IMG/VR virus record: IMGVR_UViG_3300013136_000310
Location: 1 to 30,713 of that record
Source: a virus
Strand: one strand, 5' to 3'
DNA: 30,713 bases
Shown here: positions 8,096 to 16,172 of the stretch, one piece after another
Layout: each line of letters opens with the position of its first letter
Position numbering within the stretch: position 1 is the stretch's first letter
The notes under the pieces: generated by a model
The model's database searches: none
What the model was told of the DNA's origin: nothing
Seen by the model: the letters and a program-made list of their open reading frames with translations, nothing else
Program-made: the position numbers and the translations under genes

Positions 8096-8632
8096 TTAGT
8101 AGTGCCTTGCTTTCATAGGATTAATTCCATATTCATCAAGTATCTTTTCCTTTTCCTCAAAAGTTTGAGCTGCTAACAGCTTTTGCTCAAGAGTTTTTGG
8201 TTTTTCTACTTCAACTTGATTAGTGCTAGGGGAAAGAGCTTTACTTTTACTTACTTCTTCTCTATGTCCCCTTTGCCACAACTGATAGTTCTTGTCCTCA
8301 CGAGCTGACGATAGACTTGTGCCTAACGCACCTGCTCGTAATCGCAATTCAGCTACTTCGTCAGTATCTAATCCGTTTGTTGCAGATTGAACTTCTAAAA
8401 TAGCATCAACGTCTGAAATTGGAATTTTAGCTTTTGCTGCTTCTTCTTTGGCTAATCTTGCCTCTTCCACAGCCTTGGCTGCCTTTTCTTCAGCTGCTTT
8501 GGCTCTTGCATACAGACGTTTTTCTGTATCAGTGTGTTCAGTTTTTTGTGTGGTTTCTGTCTCCACTGGTGTTTGTTCTTGAGTTTCCTCAACAGGAGTT
8601 GTCTCTCCTTCGTTTTGCTGGTTTTCGTCCAT
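8096..8632 (-). CDS. Capsid scaffolding protein candidate
   Basis: 178 aa, located between portal and coat genes as scaffolds usually are. The first 45 residues are an acidic Gln/Glu/Thr-rich disordered tail. Residues 40-72 form an Ala/Glu/Lys coiled coil (AKAAEEKAAKAVEEARLAKEEAAKAK). The C-terminal part is helical and charged. Composition and place fit an internal scaffold. There is no catalytic motif, so no maturation protease is seen in this module. Confidence 0.75.
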   Translation of the reverse strand: MDENQQNEGETTPVEETQEQTPVETETTQKTEHTDTEKRLYARAKAAEEKAAKAVEEARLAKEEAAKAKIPISDVDAILEVQSATNGLDTDEVAELRLRAGALGTSLSSAREDKNYQLWQRGHREEVSKSKALSPSTNQVEVEKPKTLEQKLLAAQTFEEKEKILDEYGINPMKARHY

Positions 8633-8671
8633 ATAATTTCCCTTTAATTATTTGCCTGTGGGTTCAGGACT

Positions 8672-8893
8672 TTAATTATATTTTGGTTTTGAATTTTGTG
8701 CTGTCTTTACATCTAAGAAATTAAACAAGTTTTCTAGTATTTCACACGCAACCTTTCTTGACTGAACATTTTCTGGTGTTAGTTTTTTAATGTCAGACAT
8801 CTTTTCAATATTTTCTGTAATCCAAATCTTTAATGCTTCTCCATTAGCTGTCCCCCTTAATTCTTCTAATTGTTTTTGTGCATTTATATCCAT
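8672..8893 (-). CDS. Small head-module protein, unknown
   Basis: 73 aa, helical, acidic to neutral, no recognised domain. Its ATG shares one base with the portal stop (TAATG), indicating translational coupling. A gene of this size between portal and scaffold is common in podo-like head modules, but no function can be assigned. Confidence 0.6.
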   Translation of the reverse strand: MDINAQKQLEELRGTANGEALKIWITENIEKMSDIKKLTPENVQSRKVACEILENLFNFLDVKTAQNSKPKYN

Positions 8894-10677
8894 TAAATTG
8901 TCTGTGTTTTAGCACCAGGCATTGGTGTTTGTATTTGTGGCATAGCTGAGACTCCCCCTCCGCCTTGTTTATTTGCTTGAACTCCTGCTATCTGAACGTC
9001 TAATGGTTGTTTTTGTTGTGGGATAATATCATTTAAGTTAATTCCACCATACTCTGCTGCCATAAATAACATTTTCTTTGTTGCTGGGTTTTGCTCCCAC
9101 TGTGGACTTGCTTGCATAAATTGTAATAAAGCGAATATAGTAGCGTTCTTTACTCTGGTATCCACACTTTCTCCTGTAATATCAATATCAATGTCGTATT
9201 TTGTATCTTTGTAAAAATCTTTTGGAATTGTTTTTTGTATTTCTCCATTCTTTTTTATAGCATTTTCTATTGCAATTCCAATAACTTCTGCATCATAACT
9301 TGTTGGAAACTTTCCATTAAGATACATATTCACAACTTCTTTGGCTACCATATTATCTTTAATCATAGAAACATAAGTATCTAAATCTTTTCCAACTAAT
9401 CTTAAAGTATGTTCTTTAGAAGATTCTCTTTCCCATTGTGGGAGTATATCTTCAAATAACATTTCTTTTACATCTAAAGCAATGTTCTCCTGAATAGTTT
9501 CAAAATATGAAAGTGTTTGTTGAAGTGCTATCTGTGCTGAACCAAGCGGTGTTCCAGCTGGTAGTCTTTCTCCCTGAACTACATCATAAGCCAAAGTAAG
9601 TTCATCCCTATTTCTTATCCACCTATTATGGTCATCGTTAAAATGTGCCAAGTTGTTGTCGGCAATATTTACTTGATTTAAATCCCCACTTGAAGTATCA
9701 ACAACATCACCATTTTTCTTTTCTGTAAGCAAATTCTTTCCACCAAATGCTGGGTCCTGACTTTTGAATAAAACTATTGCTCTCCAATAAGAAGCCTTTG
9801 ATTGTAAATTATTAGTTTCATTTTCTCTTATCTGTGGTTCAAATAAAGTTTCTACAACTCCAATTCCTAACCATCTACCTGGAATTTTTTCCAAATGGAA
9901 TTCTCTATACGGGTTTTCATCTACTTCATCAGAACCCAATACTATTCCTTTATAAGGAACACTTCTGTTATTTTGCTCGTCTTCTTCATTTATTCCAACA
10001 TCTGCCAAATAAACCCTCCTATAAGTCCAATTTCCTTTTTCATCTTCTACTTCTCCATATCTTTCGTAAACCATTATGTGTCTAATATCGTTCATCTGTC
10101 TGAACAAATCTATTGTTTCTTGAACTTTAGTTTTATCCCAACCCATTTCTTTAGCAACTTTTCTAAATTCCATTACTGTATATGGGTGTTTTTCAATTAT
10201 GTAATTTGCTTGGTCTAAACAATCTGCACTTTGTTCTACAATAAAGTTTCTTAAGTCAACAAAATAAATATCTCCATTAACAATTTTCAAAACTACAGAA
10301 CCAAATATTGGGAGTTCTTGAAAAATCCTATTAAGAACTTTCCCAAACTGTTCGTCTTTCATCCAGTATTTCAAATCTCTTTCCATATACCAAGTTTTCA
10401 ATGGATTTCCACCATCTGCAGTTAAGAGGCGAATATTCTTTGTGTCAAAATCAATCGCTTTAGAATAAACCTTACAAGGATTTTTGTTTATATTGTAAAA
10501 ATATTTTTTATCTCCATCTTCATCAATTTCTCCTGACTGGAATTTAGAAAGATACTGAAAATAAATCTGTTCTATTGTTTGTTTTTGATTAAACAAAAGA
10601 CCAGGTACAATTTGTATGTACTTATTTTCAAACGCATCTTTCTCTTGATTAATACGTTTTAATAAATTATTTTCCAT
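8893..10677 (-). CDS. Portal protein
   Basis: 594 aa, the normal size for a portal, directly in front of the scaffold/coat pair. Features typical of portals are seen: the KTWYMERDLKYW and FGSVVLKI region, the long mixed wing (IMVYERYGEVEDEKGNWTYRRVYLADVG), PGRWLGIGVVETLFEPQIRENETNN preceding the clip/stem helices, then LPAGTPLGSAQIALQQTLSYFETIQENIALDVKEMLFEDILP, the pattern seen in P22/T7-type and related podovirus portals. The C-terminal 40 residues are Gln/Gly/Pro-rich. It forms the dodecameric vertex ring for DNA passage. Start ATG at 10677. Confidence 0.85.
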   Translation of the reverse strand: MENNLLKRINQEKDAFENKYIQIVPGLLFNQKQTIEQIYFQYLSKFQSGEIDEDGDKKYFYNINKNPCKVYSKAIDFDTKNIRLLTADGGNPLKTWYMERDLKYWMKDEQFGKVLNRIFQELPIFGSVVLKIVNGDIYFVDLRNFIVEQSADCLDQANYIIEKHPYTVMEFRKVAKEMGWDKTKVQETIDLFRQMNDIRHIMVYERYGEVEDEKGNWTYRRVYLADVGINEEDEQNNRSVPYKGIVLGSDEVDENPYREFHLEKIPGRWLGIGVVETLFEPQIRENETNNLQSKASYWRAIVLFKSQDPAFGGKNLLTEKKNGDVVDTSSGDLNQVNIADNNLAHFNDDHNRWIRNRDELTLAYDVVQGERLPAGTPLGSAQIALQQTLSYFETIQENIALDVKEMLFEDILPQWERESSKEHTLRLVGKDLDTYVSMIKDNMVAKEVVNMYLNGKFPTSYDAEVIGIAIENAIKKNGEIQKTIPKDFYKDTKYDIDIDITGESVDTRVKNATIFALLQFMQASPQWEQNPATKKMLFMAAEYGGINLNDIIPQQKQPLDVQIAGVQANKQGGGGVSAMPQIQTPMPGAKTQTI

Positions 10678-10883
10678 AATTTTTTAATTAGTTCCCTGTG
10701 TGTGCCCAGATAAGATACATCACCACTCGCATTGGTCATATATACTCGTCTATTTAAAGTGGGTACTCACCACTATGTATACGTGTATTCCAATGTTGTA
10801 GATTCGTTATTTATTTGAAATAACTAAGTCTCTTGGTGTCTATGGTCTGCAGACCCACCTTGTATCTGAGCATACATAGAGAA
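10678..10883 (-). other. 206-bp non-coding gap between ParB-like and portal genes
   Basis: No ORF of note. It contains a perfect 12-bp palindrome GGTCTGCAGACC (10844-10855), nested inside a GGTG/CACC pair, and a GTTATTT/AAATAAC hairpin (10806-10812 with 10818-10824). It is also richer in GC and in stop codons than the flanking genes. It could carry a promoter or 5' leader for the portal-capsid operon; no convincing -35/-10 pair was found on the minus strand. Confidence 0.4.
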
Positions 10884-11537
10884 CTAATTTTTTATTAAAT
10901 CTTTCCATTTGGGAAGATTTTTTAATTCTTTTTCTTCTGCGAAGTTTATTCCTTCATTAAAATTCCAATCAACTCCAAATTGAAGTGGTTGATTAATATC
11001 TCCTGTATCTATAATATTTATATTTTTCCAAACAGTCAGTTTACCATCTATAATTGTATGTTCAAATTTCTTTATCCACAAAGGAAGTCCTGCTTCTTTT
11101 AATTTTTCGTTTACCATTTCGTTCAATCTTATTGCATCTTCTTTACTTGATAGCCAAATTGTATTAGCAGGAATTAACCAAAATGTAAATCCATCTATTC
11201 TACCTTCCTTTAACATTAGTCGCATTGCCTCAATTCTATGACAACCATCTACAATGTGATATGGTTCAAAATATTGATTATAAGTCAAAACAGTAAGGTC
11301 ATACCTTTCTGGATATTTTAAAGTAAGTTCATCTTTTATTCCTTTTTCGTATCTTTCTAATTTTCCTTCAAGTGCTTTTCTATCATTTATAAAATCCAAC
11401 TGTTCTGTTCTTTTGTCAACTATCTTAAACTGGTCTATATTATCTTTGGTAATACGGACTTTTTTTACATCACCTGCATAGAAAAAAGGCAATGCGGAAA
11501 TTACTTTTTTATTTTGTTCCCGTATTTCTTGCTCCAT
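10884..11537 (-). CDS. ParB/sulfiredoxin-fold protein in the packaging module
   Basis: 217 aa. Residues 93-104 read YHIVDGCHRIEA, the ParB/Srx-type phosphate-binding motif (consensus D-G-x-HR-xxA). The N-terminal half has the expected preceding strands (VKKVRITKDNIDQF). The C-terminal third is Trp/Asn-rich and unrecognised. ParB-like domains can bind or cleave DNA, use CTP or phosphorylate substrates. Here the gene sits between terminase and portal, so a packaging-linked job is plausible but not shown. Start ATG at 11537. Confidence 0.65.
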   Translation of the reverse strand: MEQEIREQNKKVISALPFFYAGDVKKVRITKDNIDQFKIVDKRTEQLDFINDRKALEGKLERYEKGIKDELTLKYPERYDLTVLTYNQYFEPYHIVDGCHRIEAMRLMLKEGRIDGFTFWLIPANTIWLSSKEDAIRLNEMVNEKLKEAGLPLWIKKFEHTIIDGKLTVWKNINIIDTGDINQPLQFGVDWNFNEGINFAEEKELKNLPKWKDLIKN

Positions 11538-11591
11538 TTTTTAGCTAATTTAGGTTTGTTTGTATACATCCACTTTTTTTGTTTTTTGGAT

Positions 11592-11777
11592 TTAAATGGA
11601 CTCATTGAAAATATCTTCTACTAATTTTTCTACCAATTCTGGTTTAACAGAACCTTGTGGGGTTCTATCAAACACTGTTGGTATTTTTTCAACTAAAAAG
11701 TTTACTACTTTAATTTTATCAAGTGTAGTAACTTTGTCAAGGGTGTCTACATTTGTCTCTTTTTTTGCTTTTGCCAT
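11592..11777 (-). CDS. Small protein after terminase, unknown
   Basis: 61 aa, lysine-rich N-terminus then an acidic helical C-terminus, no motif. It begins one base after the terminase stop, which supports it as a real operon gene. Confidence 0.5.
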   Translation of the reverse strand: MAKAKKETNVDTLDKVTTLDKIKVVNFLVEKIPTVFDRTPQGSVKPELVEKLVEDIFNESI

Positions 11778-11778
11778 A

Positions 11779-13281
11779 TTATTTATACTGAAATCGTCTT
11801 TCTCTGACAGGTTGCGACCTTGCTACTAATATTTCTTCAACCCGTTTGGGATTAAATTCCCAGTAAGACAACATCGTTGCTATTATTAAGTCATCGTGGA
11901 AACCTCTTGATGCTCCAGCACCCATTCTTGATGCTTCGTCAGACCATACAAAAGATTCCATTTCATTTATTATTTTTAAGTTTAAAATTCGTGGTACATT
12001 ATTTCTTAACAATTCTTGGAAGTGAGTTATCAATGCTTGTTTAGTTGTCCAGCTTGTTACAAATCCTAATCGTTCACTTTCTTTCTTTGTCTTATAATCA
12101 AAATGTCTTCGTCTATAAATCTTTAAATCTTTAATATGTTCCAATAAAGAACTCTTATTCACTTCTGGAATTATTAAAGGTTTGTTGTAATGATAATATA
12201 AAAATTTAATCTTATCAGCTAATTCTGGTATCGTGGACATTCCTGTATAAGTCGCTACTATGCTCCCATTCTCTGATGATACCACAACTGCAGATGGGTC
12301 TACAATCCCCTCAGACGGGTCAACTCCAATTTGATACATTAAATTTCTTGGTTGTTCATAAATCTCACATCCTTCTTTTATCTCAATGGGTTTTCTTGTT
12401 TCTTTTTTAAGTCTTGCGATATATTCTTTAGCGAACACAGTTCCTCTAACTAAAATAGACATATCCCAAACTCCATAAACAAATCTTCTCACATAACTAT
12501 CGTCTCTGTTCATTCTGTCTTGTACGAAGTCTTCTGGGAGATTTTCACGATTGTCTAACATAGAACCTTCAATTAAAACTGAATCCTTAACCTTTTTTGG
12601 AAACCAGTTTCCATCTTCATCCATCCACTTGTCCTCTTTAAAATAATGATAAGCCCAGAAATTAGCGGGGTTAGTAGTCATATTGCCTTGTCTTGGGTAG
12701 TCCAATTCGCCAGGTGGTGCTTTCATTCTCATTGTATCATTTAGCTTCTGAAACACATCATATTCAATTTCTTCTAACTGGTCTAAGAAGTAAGCACCTA
12801 TATTTAACGACTTGGTCTTTTGTTCTGCTTTTTTCATTTCAGCCACATCTCCAGACTGCATTGAGTCCAAACCCATTAAGACAATCTGAGACCCATTAGA
12901 GAAGTTTATCAATCCGTCTTTTACACGATACTCATACTCCTTAGCAGGAACTATCTTTCTAAAATCATTAAGCGTAGTCTTCTCAATATCCGAGATATGT
13001 TTTCTTCCTAATAAGACTCTAATCCCAGGAAAACACTTACAAATAAGATACATCTTCACTACCAACGCCAACGATTTCCCACAACCTCTTCCACCTGAGA
13101 ATAGTATAAACTTGTGACTCGTATCTAAATCAGAAATAAATTCCGATTGTTTCTCATTAAACACATACCGTCTTCCATTCAGCTCAAGCTCACGCACCTT
13201 AAATCGTTCACCTGTATCAGGGTTTATTCGCTTTTCCACTAAGGAACGACCTATTTCTACCCATTCGTTAGATTCCGCCAT
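11779..13281 (-). CDS. terL: Terminase large subunit (TerL)
   Basis: 500 aa from ATG at 13281; a longer GTG-started frame to 13323 exists but extends further into the upstream gene. ATPase: Walker A GGRGCGKS (63-70), Walker B-like AYFLDQLEE (163-171, with a glutamate pair as catalytic base candidates). Nuclease (RNase H fold): GVDPSEG with D321, PEVN with E373, and HDD (462-464) near the C-terminus, giving the three acidic metal-binding residues. It translocates and cuts concatemeric DNA at the portal. The start overlaps the zinc-protein gene by 14 nt. Confidence 0.92.
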   Translation of the reverse strand: MAESNEWVEIGRSLVEKRINPDTGERFKVRELELNGRRYVFNEKQSEFISDLDTSHKFILFSGGRGCGKSLALVVKMYLICKCFPGIRVLLGRKHISDIEKTTLNDFRKIVPAKEYEYRVKDGLINFSNGSQIVLMGLDSMQSGDVAEMKKAEQKTKSLNIGAYFLDQLEEIEYDVFQKLNDTMRMKAPPGELDYPRQGNMTTNPANFWAYHYFKEDKWMDEDGNWFPKKVKDSVLIEGSMLDNRENLPEDFVQDRMNRDDSYVRRFVYGVWDMSILVRGTVFAKEYIARLKKETRKPIEIKEGCEIYEQPRNLMYQIGVDPSEGIVDPSAVVVSSENGSIVATYTGMSTIPELADKIKFLYYHYNKPLIIPEVNKSSLLEHIKDLKIYRRRHFDYKTKKESERLGFVTSWTTKQALITHFQELLRNNVPRILNLKIINEMESFVWSDEASRMGAGASRGFHDDLIIATMLSYWEFNPKRVEEILVARSQPVRERRFQYK

Positions 13282-13609
13282 TTTTTCCACATTCAGCACA
13301 ACCGAACCAAGTAGGCTCACCACAACCTACGCATCTATGTTTCTTTAGTCCGAGTCGTCCCGAACGTTCCTCTAAATTATAATTCAGTCCAGTCCTTTTA
13401 CTCACGTCAGTAATCTCGTGCTCTTCTCCAGTTATGTGATTAACGAACTTCCCCGAAGTTACGCTAACTGGTGTTACGCTATTCGTAACGCTAATTTCTG
13501 TTACGCTATCGCCTCTACTTGCATAAACACGACACGCAGTAGAGCAGAACTTACTGGTAGTTCTTAGTGCTTCATATTCTTTGTTACAATATTGACAACT
13601 TTTTTTCAT
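13268..13609 (-). CDS. Small zinc-binding protein preceding terL
   Basis: 113 aa with two putative zinc knuckles: an N-terminal C-x2-C-x12-FCS-x2-C (CQYC ... FCSTAC) and a C-terminal set CVGCGEPTWFGCAECG. Between them is a low-complexity Ser-Val-Thr segment in which SVT occurs four times, encoded by the short DNA repeats listed separately. It overlaps terL. It may bind DNA near a packaging site. The better TerS candidate is the gene at 14238. Confidence 0.65.
   Translation of the reverse strand: MKKSCQYCNKEYEALRTTSKFCSTACRVYASRGDSVTEISVTNSVTPVSVTSGKFVNHITGEEHEITDVSKRTGLNYNLEERSGRLGLKKHRCVGCGEPTWFGCAECGKNGGI
13458..13508 (+). repeat. Four short direct repeats (GTTACGCTA) inside the gene before terL
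   Basis: Copies at 13458-13466, 13473-13481, 13485-13493 (one change, GTAACGCTA) and 13500-13508, spaced 15, 12 and 15 bp, all in the same orientation. They encode the repeated SVT of the zinc protein. Clustered repeats in the terminase region are a usual form of a packaging (pac) or protein-binding site; that role is inferred. Confidence 0.6.
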
Positions 13610-13849
13610 AATGTTGTAATTAAGTTAGTTTTTTTGGTCTGTGTGGGAAGGGTATATCACTATTTTCCTCTCTGTAAATGACTTTTCCATCCCCCCCCGT
13701 CCTTGTTTGTTTTGTATTATTGCTTTGTAGATTAGTTTATGCTATATATCATTAAATTGATATGGTAGATTATATGACTTTGGTTGGCGTTCTGGAGTGT
13801 GAGTGTATAATGTTAAACTATTCCACATTCTTATATATTTACTTTATAT
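13610..13849 (-). other. 240-bp non-coding gap with an 8-base C tract
   Basis: No gene of normal size. It contains C8 at 13691-13698 directly in front of a 21-codon minus-strand ORF (13625-13690), which puts eight G just before its ATG. It also has AT-rich stretches without a clear -35/-10 pair. It separates the zinc genes and may hold a promoter or leader for the packaging genes. Confidence 0.35.
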
Positions 13850-14098
13850 TTATCTTTTATTTTTAATTCTTACCAATTCATAGCTTACATTGTTTATTTT
13901 TTTAACTGATAAACAGCCACCGTCTGCAACTCTTTTAACACTGTAAAACTTATGTGAAGCGTGTTTGGGACAAGCGTGCAATCTACTACCATATAATTGG
14001 ATGAAATAAACTCCATCATAATAATTATCTTCTCCACATATGACGCATTTGTCGTTGTCTTTGTAAAGTTGAGTTTTGTACTTGTTATGAATTTCCAT
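13850..14098 (-). CDS. Small putative zinc protein
   Basis: 82 aa. Cysteines in CVICGE (18-21) and later HACPKH could form one zinc site, as in HNH-like or HNH-derived phage proteins, but no HNH core (DH...N...H) is present. The C-terminus is basic. It follows the 43-aa gene with a 14-nt overlap. Confidence 0.55.
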   Translation of the reverse strand: MEIHNKYKTQLYKDNDKCVICGEDNYYDGVYFIQLYGSRLHACPKHASHKFYSVKRVADGGCLSVKKINNVSYELVRIKNKR

Positions 14099-14216
14099 TT
14101 ATTCTATAAAAAGCATTTTTTAAAAGCAACAATGCTTCTTTTGCTTTAATTTTTTTATCACATACAAAACTTATTTTTTTACCCTTGTAAACTACTACTA
14201 TTTTTATTTTTTCCAT
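14085..14216 (-). CDS. 43-aa lysine-rich protein, unknown
   Basis: ATG at 14216 (MEKIKIVVVYKGKKISFV...) to TAA at 14085. A beta-strand-rich start and a helical C-terminus are predicted by eye. It overlaps the next gene by 14 nt and lies just after the TerS-like gene, which supports translation. No function recognised. Confidence 0.45.
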   Translation of the reverse strand: MEKIKIVVVYKGKKISFVCDKKIKAKEALLLLKNAFYRINGNS

Positions 14217-14237
14217 AGTATTTTATATTAATAATAA

Positions 14238-14660
14238 TTATTTTAGTACTACAATGATTTTATCGGGTTCTTTGGTGTCTTGAACTACTGGCTCAACACG
14301 ACTTAAATATAGGTTTATCGCTTGATTCGAAATTCCACCATTTTCGGACTTGATATTACTGGCTAATTTATCTGCTACTTCTTTTTTACCTATAGAGTCT
14401 TCAAGATAGTCTTTAAAATACTTTTGCTCTATTGCTTGATATGTTTTGGTATTTTCTATTGAATAGGTTGTCGTTGTTGGTTTATAATTTGCAACGATCT
14501 TAGCATCTTCTTTTGTTTTACCTGAAACGACCGCTTTAATGTACTTTGCGGTTTTTGTTCTAAGGTTGGGTTTTTTATGATATGACTTCTTTACTTGTTG
14601 CATATATGCTTTTTTATGCTTTTTTTCTTTATAATAGGGCTTTTTATAGGGTTTTGTCAA
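14238..14660 (-). CDS. Terminase small subunit candidate (TerS)
   Basis: 140 aa from a TTG at 14660, or 121 aa from ATG 14603; neither has a good SD. The first 35 residues are very basic (Lys/Tyr/His). Residues 38-100 read KYIKAVVSGKTKEDAKIVANYK, then YQAIEQKYFKDYLED and VADKLASNI. This is the helix-turn-helix plus oligomerisation-helix pattern of small terminases (A-x2-SGKTK-x2-A-x3-A-x-Y). It is the first gene of the packaging operon, upstream of terL. It would recognise the packaging site and recruit TerL. Confidence 0.6.
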   Translation of the reverse strand: MTKPYKKPYYKEKKHKKAYMQQVKKSYHKKPNLRTKTAKYIKAVVSGKTKEDAKIVANYKPTTTTYSIENTKTYQAIEQKYFKDYLEDSIGKKEVADKLASNIKSENGGISNQAINLYLSRVEPVVQDTKEPDKIIVVLK

Positions 14661-14837
14661 TGGTGAGCTATTTTTTACGCTTTAAAATGCGATTTGCGGG
14701 GCTTTTTAGTGAATAGATGAGTATTACATCGGTTTTACTCCAAAAGTGGTTAAAATGCTTTTATTAGCATAAAATTGCTATTTTAAGCTATTTTATACTC
14801 TTATTTATACCATAGCTTGAAATACTTGACAAAAAAG

Positions 14838-14846
14838 TTATCCACA
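14838..14846 (+). promoter_or_regulatory. Perfect DnaA box TTATCCACA
   Basis: Matches the bacterial DnaA consensus at all nine positions. It lies 19 bp upstream of the -35 element at 14866. Two near-identical boxes sit 10 bp upstream of other promoters in this window (16845 and 20326), so it may be a promoter-regulating site as well as an origin element. Confidence 0.6.
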
Positions 14847-14865
14847 AGTGTTTAATATATAGGTA

Positions 14866-14894
14866 TTGACACAGATATTGCAATAGAATATAAT
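14866..14894 (+). promoter_or_regulatory. Sigma-70 promoter for the early plus-strand operon
   Basis: TTGACA at 14866-14871, 17-bp spacer, TATAAT at 14889-14894: consensus in both boxes. The expected start is near 14901, 40 nt before the first gene. The leader contains a small hairpin (AAATAG/CTATTT, 14913-14931) immediately before the ATG. Confidence 0.85.
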
Positions 14895-14943
14895 TGACTT
14901 AGATAATAAATTAAATAGTGGCTTGCTATTTTACAATTAAAAA

Positions 14944-15378
14944 ATGAAATACATAAATAATCCAAATACAAAATGCACTTGTAGCAATCCAAAACATCAC
15001 GCATTCTGGATTCTTAATAAAAAGAATATCATAACATCAATTAAAAGAATAATTGAAACTCAAAACATCAATTATCTTACAAAAGATTGTTATGATTTTC
15101 TACATAATTTATCAGGATTTATAGCTCATTATGATATAAACGGATTTATGGACTATTACAACAACATTGCATTATTAGTAAAAGATTTACAGAACAGCTC
15201 CGATTTATCAGATTTTGAAAGATATATAACAGATAAGTATTTTTCAGAAGGGGAACAAAAAATGTATTATGCAGACAAAGCAGAAGTATTGAAAAATATA
15301 AAAAGTATTGTTGACAAAATAAAAGTAAAAGAATTTCCAAAAACAATTTCTTATACTGAAAATATATTAGCAATATAA
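14944..15378 (+). CDS. First early-operon protein, unknown
   Basis: 144 aa, mainly helical. It begins with a small Cys/His cluster (TKCTCSNPKHHAFW, residues 9-22) that might bind zinc. No known domain recognised. The A-rich leader is typical of this operon, with no clear SD. Confidence 0.65.
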   Translation: MKYINNPNTKCTCSNPKHHAFWILNKKNIITSIKRIIETQNINYLTKDCYDFLHNLSGFIAHYDINGFMDYYNNIALLVKDLQNSSDLSDFERYITDKYFSEGEQKMYYADKAEVLKNIKSIVDKIKVKEFPKTISYTENILAI

Positions 15379-15379
15379 C

Positions 15380-15431
15380 AGATTTATAGCAAACATAATT
15401 TACAAGCCGAATTGTGTTTGCAATTAAATCT
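15380..15431 (+). promoter_or_regulatory. Nested intercistronic hairpin H1
   Basis: Outer stem AGATTTA/TAAATCT (15380-15386 with 15425-15431), inner 12-bp stem GCAAACATAATT/AATTGTGTTTGC (15389-15400 with 15410-15421, one G-U), loop of 9. It starts 2 nt after the stop of the first early gene. No U-tract, so more likely an RNA processing or stability element than a terminator. Confidence 0.65.
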
Positions 15432-15458
15432 ATTATAAAAATAGATTAGTTATTTAAC

Positions 15459-15513
15459 AATCAATACCTTTGGTAAATATAAATAATTAACCGAAGGTTT
15501 AGGCGGATTGATT
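15459..15513 (+). promoter_or_regulatory. Intercistronic hairpin H2 before gene 15525
   Basis: AATCAAT/ATTGATT (15459-15465 with 15507-15513) stacked on ACCTTTGGT/ACCGAAGGT (15466-15474 with 15490-15498, one G-U), with an 8-nt bulge TTAGGCGG. It lies 11 nt before the next ATG, so it could affect its translation. Confidence 0.6.
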
Positions 15514-15524
15514 ACAAAAAAAAT

Positions 15525-15842
15525 ATGAAAAAAACATTATCATTTTATGATTTTTGCGACGAGTGGGAAAAGTGGGAAGATAGAAAAAATACTTTTTCTT
15601 ATGAAGGAAAAAAAGCATTGTTTGAATATCTTGAAGAATACGAAGAAAGCACAGGGGAAGAGATAGAACTTGATATCATAGCATTATGCTGTGATTATAC
15701 AGAATATGAAAGCTTTGAAGAATTCAAAGCTGATTATTCAAACATTAAAACGCTGGGAGAATTACAAGATAGAACACAATACATACCAATTTATAACAAC
15801 GACGGAACGGAAAGTGAACGATTTATTATTCAAAACTTTTAG
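15525..15842 (+). CDS. Acidic protein, ArdA-like fragment or unknown
   Basis: 105 aa, strongly acidic. The middle reads YLEEYEESTGEEIELDIIALCCDYTEYESFEEF, which resembles short phage proteins (the ArdA/antirestriction-type acidic segment D-[IV]-x-A-x-CCxYxEYxxxxE). The C-terminus TQYIPIYNNDGTESERFIIQNF suits a short phage protein. A DNA-mimic or antirestriction role would fit the methyltransferases in the same operon, but the assignment rests on composition and a short pattern only. Confidence 0.6.
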   Translation: MKKTLSFYDFCDEWEKWEDRKNTFSYEGKKALFEYLEEYEESTGEEIELDIIALCCDYTEYESFEEFKADYSNIKTLGELQDRTQYIPIYNNDGTESERFIIQNF

Positions 15843-15852
15843 TTTATCCTTA

Positions 15853-15884
15853 TTACACAATAGCACCGCTTGGCTATTGTGTAA
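15853..15884 (+). promoter_or_regulatory. Perfect 12-bp intercistronic hairpin H3
   Basis: TTACACAATAGC (15853-15864) pairs with GCTATTGTGTAA (15873-15884) around loop ACCGCTTG, 10 nt after the preceding stop. No poly-T follows. Shares the ATAG...GCTTG...CTAT core with hairpins at 14915 and 18928. Confidence 0.7.
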
Positions 15885-15921
15885 AATAGGGGAAATTAAA
15901 GACACCTTGCACATTAAAAAA

Positions 15922-16161
15922 ATGAAAATAAAAGAATTGAAAAAAGAATTAAAAACAAAATTCAAAAAACTTTTTATAGATATAGAAAAAGATGAAAATG
16001 GTCAATGGCTTAATATATACAATTTTGAAAACAAAAAAGATATAATTGGGGTCAATGTATACGATAACACTATTAATCTGTATAATCTTGACTACAACGG
16101 TGATGATGCTTGGGAAGTAATTAATTTTTTGAGAGAAAATTATAATTTTAAATTAGAATAG
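15922..16161 (+). CDS. Small protein, unknown
   Basis: 79 aa from ATG 15922 after an A-rich leader; the open frame runs further left, through hairpin H3 and the previous gene, so the later start is chosen. A basic N-terminal helix (KELKKELKTKFKKLF) is followed by a strand-rich domain (WLNIYNFENKKDIIGVNVYDNTINLYNLD). No family recognised. Confidence 0.55.
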   Translation: MKIKELKKELKTKFKKLFIDIEKDENGQWLNIYNFENKKDIIGVNVYDNTINLYNLDYNGDDAWEVINFLRENYNFKLE

Positions 16162-16172
16162 TTATTTTTTAT

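Larger units (their letters stand above)
14661..14943. other. AT-rich divergent control region, possible replication origin
   Basis: 283 bp between the leftward packaging operon and the rightward early operon. It is very AT-rich, with reiterated TAAAATGC, GCTATTTTA and AGCTATTTT words, a hairpin ATGCT-TTTATT-AGCAT near 14757, a perfect DnaA box and a strong plus-strand promoter. A divergent junction with a DnaA box next to AT-rich DNA is what an origin would look like, but there is no replication initiator gene in the window. Confidence 0.4.

Noticed and set aside
13625-13690. 21-codon ORF behind a G8 tract (minus strand), possibly phase-variable
   Set aside because: Too short, the G tract is directly against the ATG, and there is no evidence of slippage.
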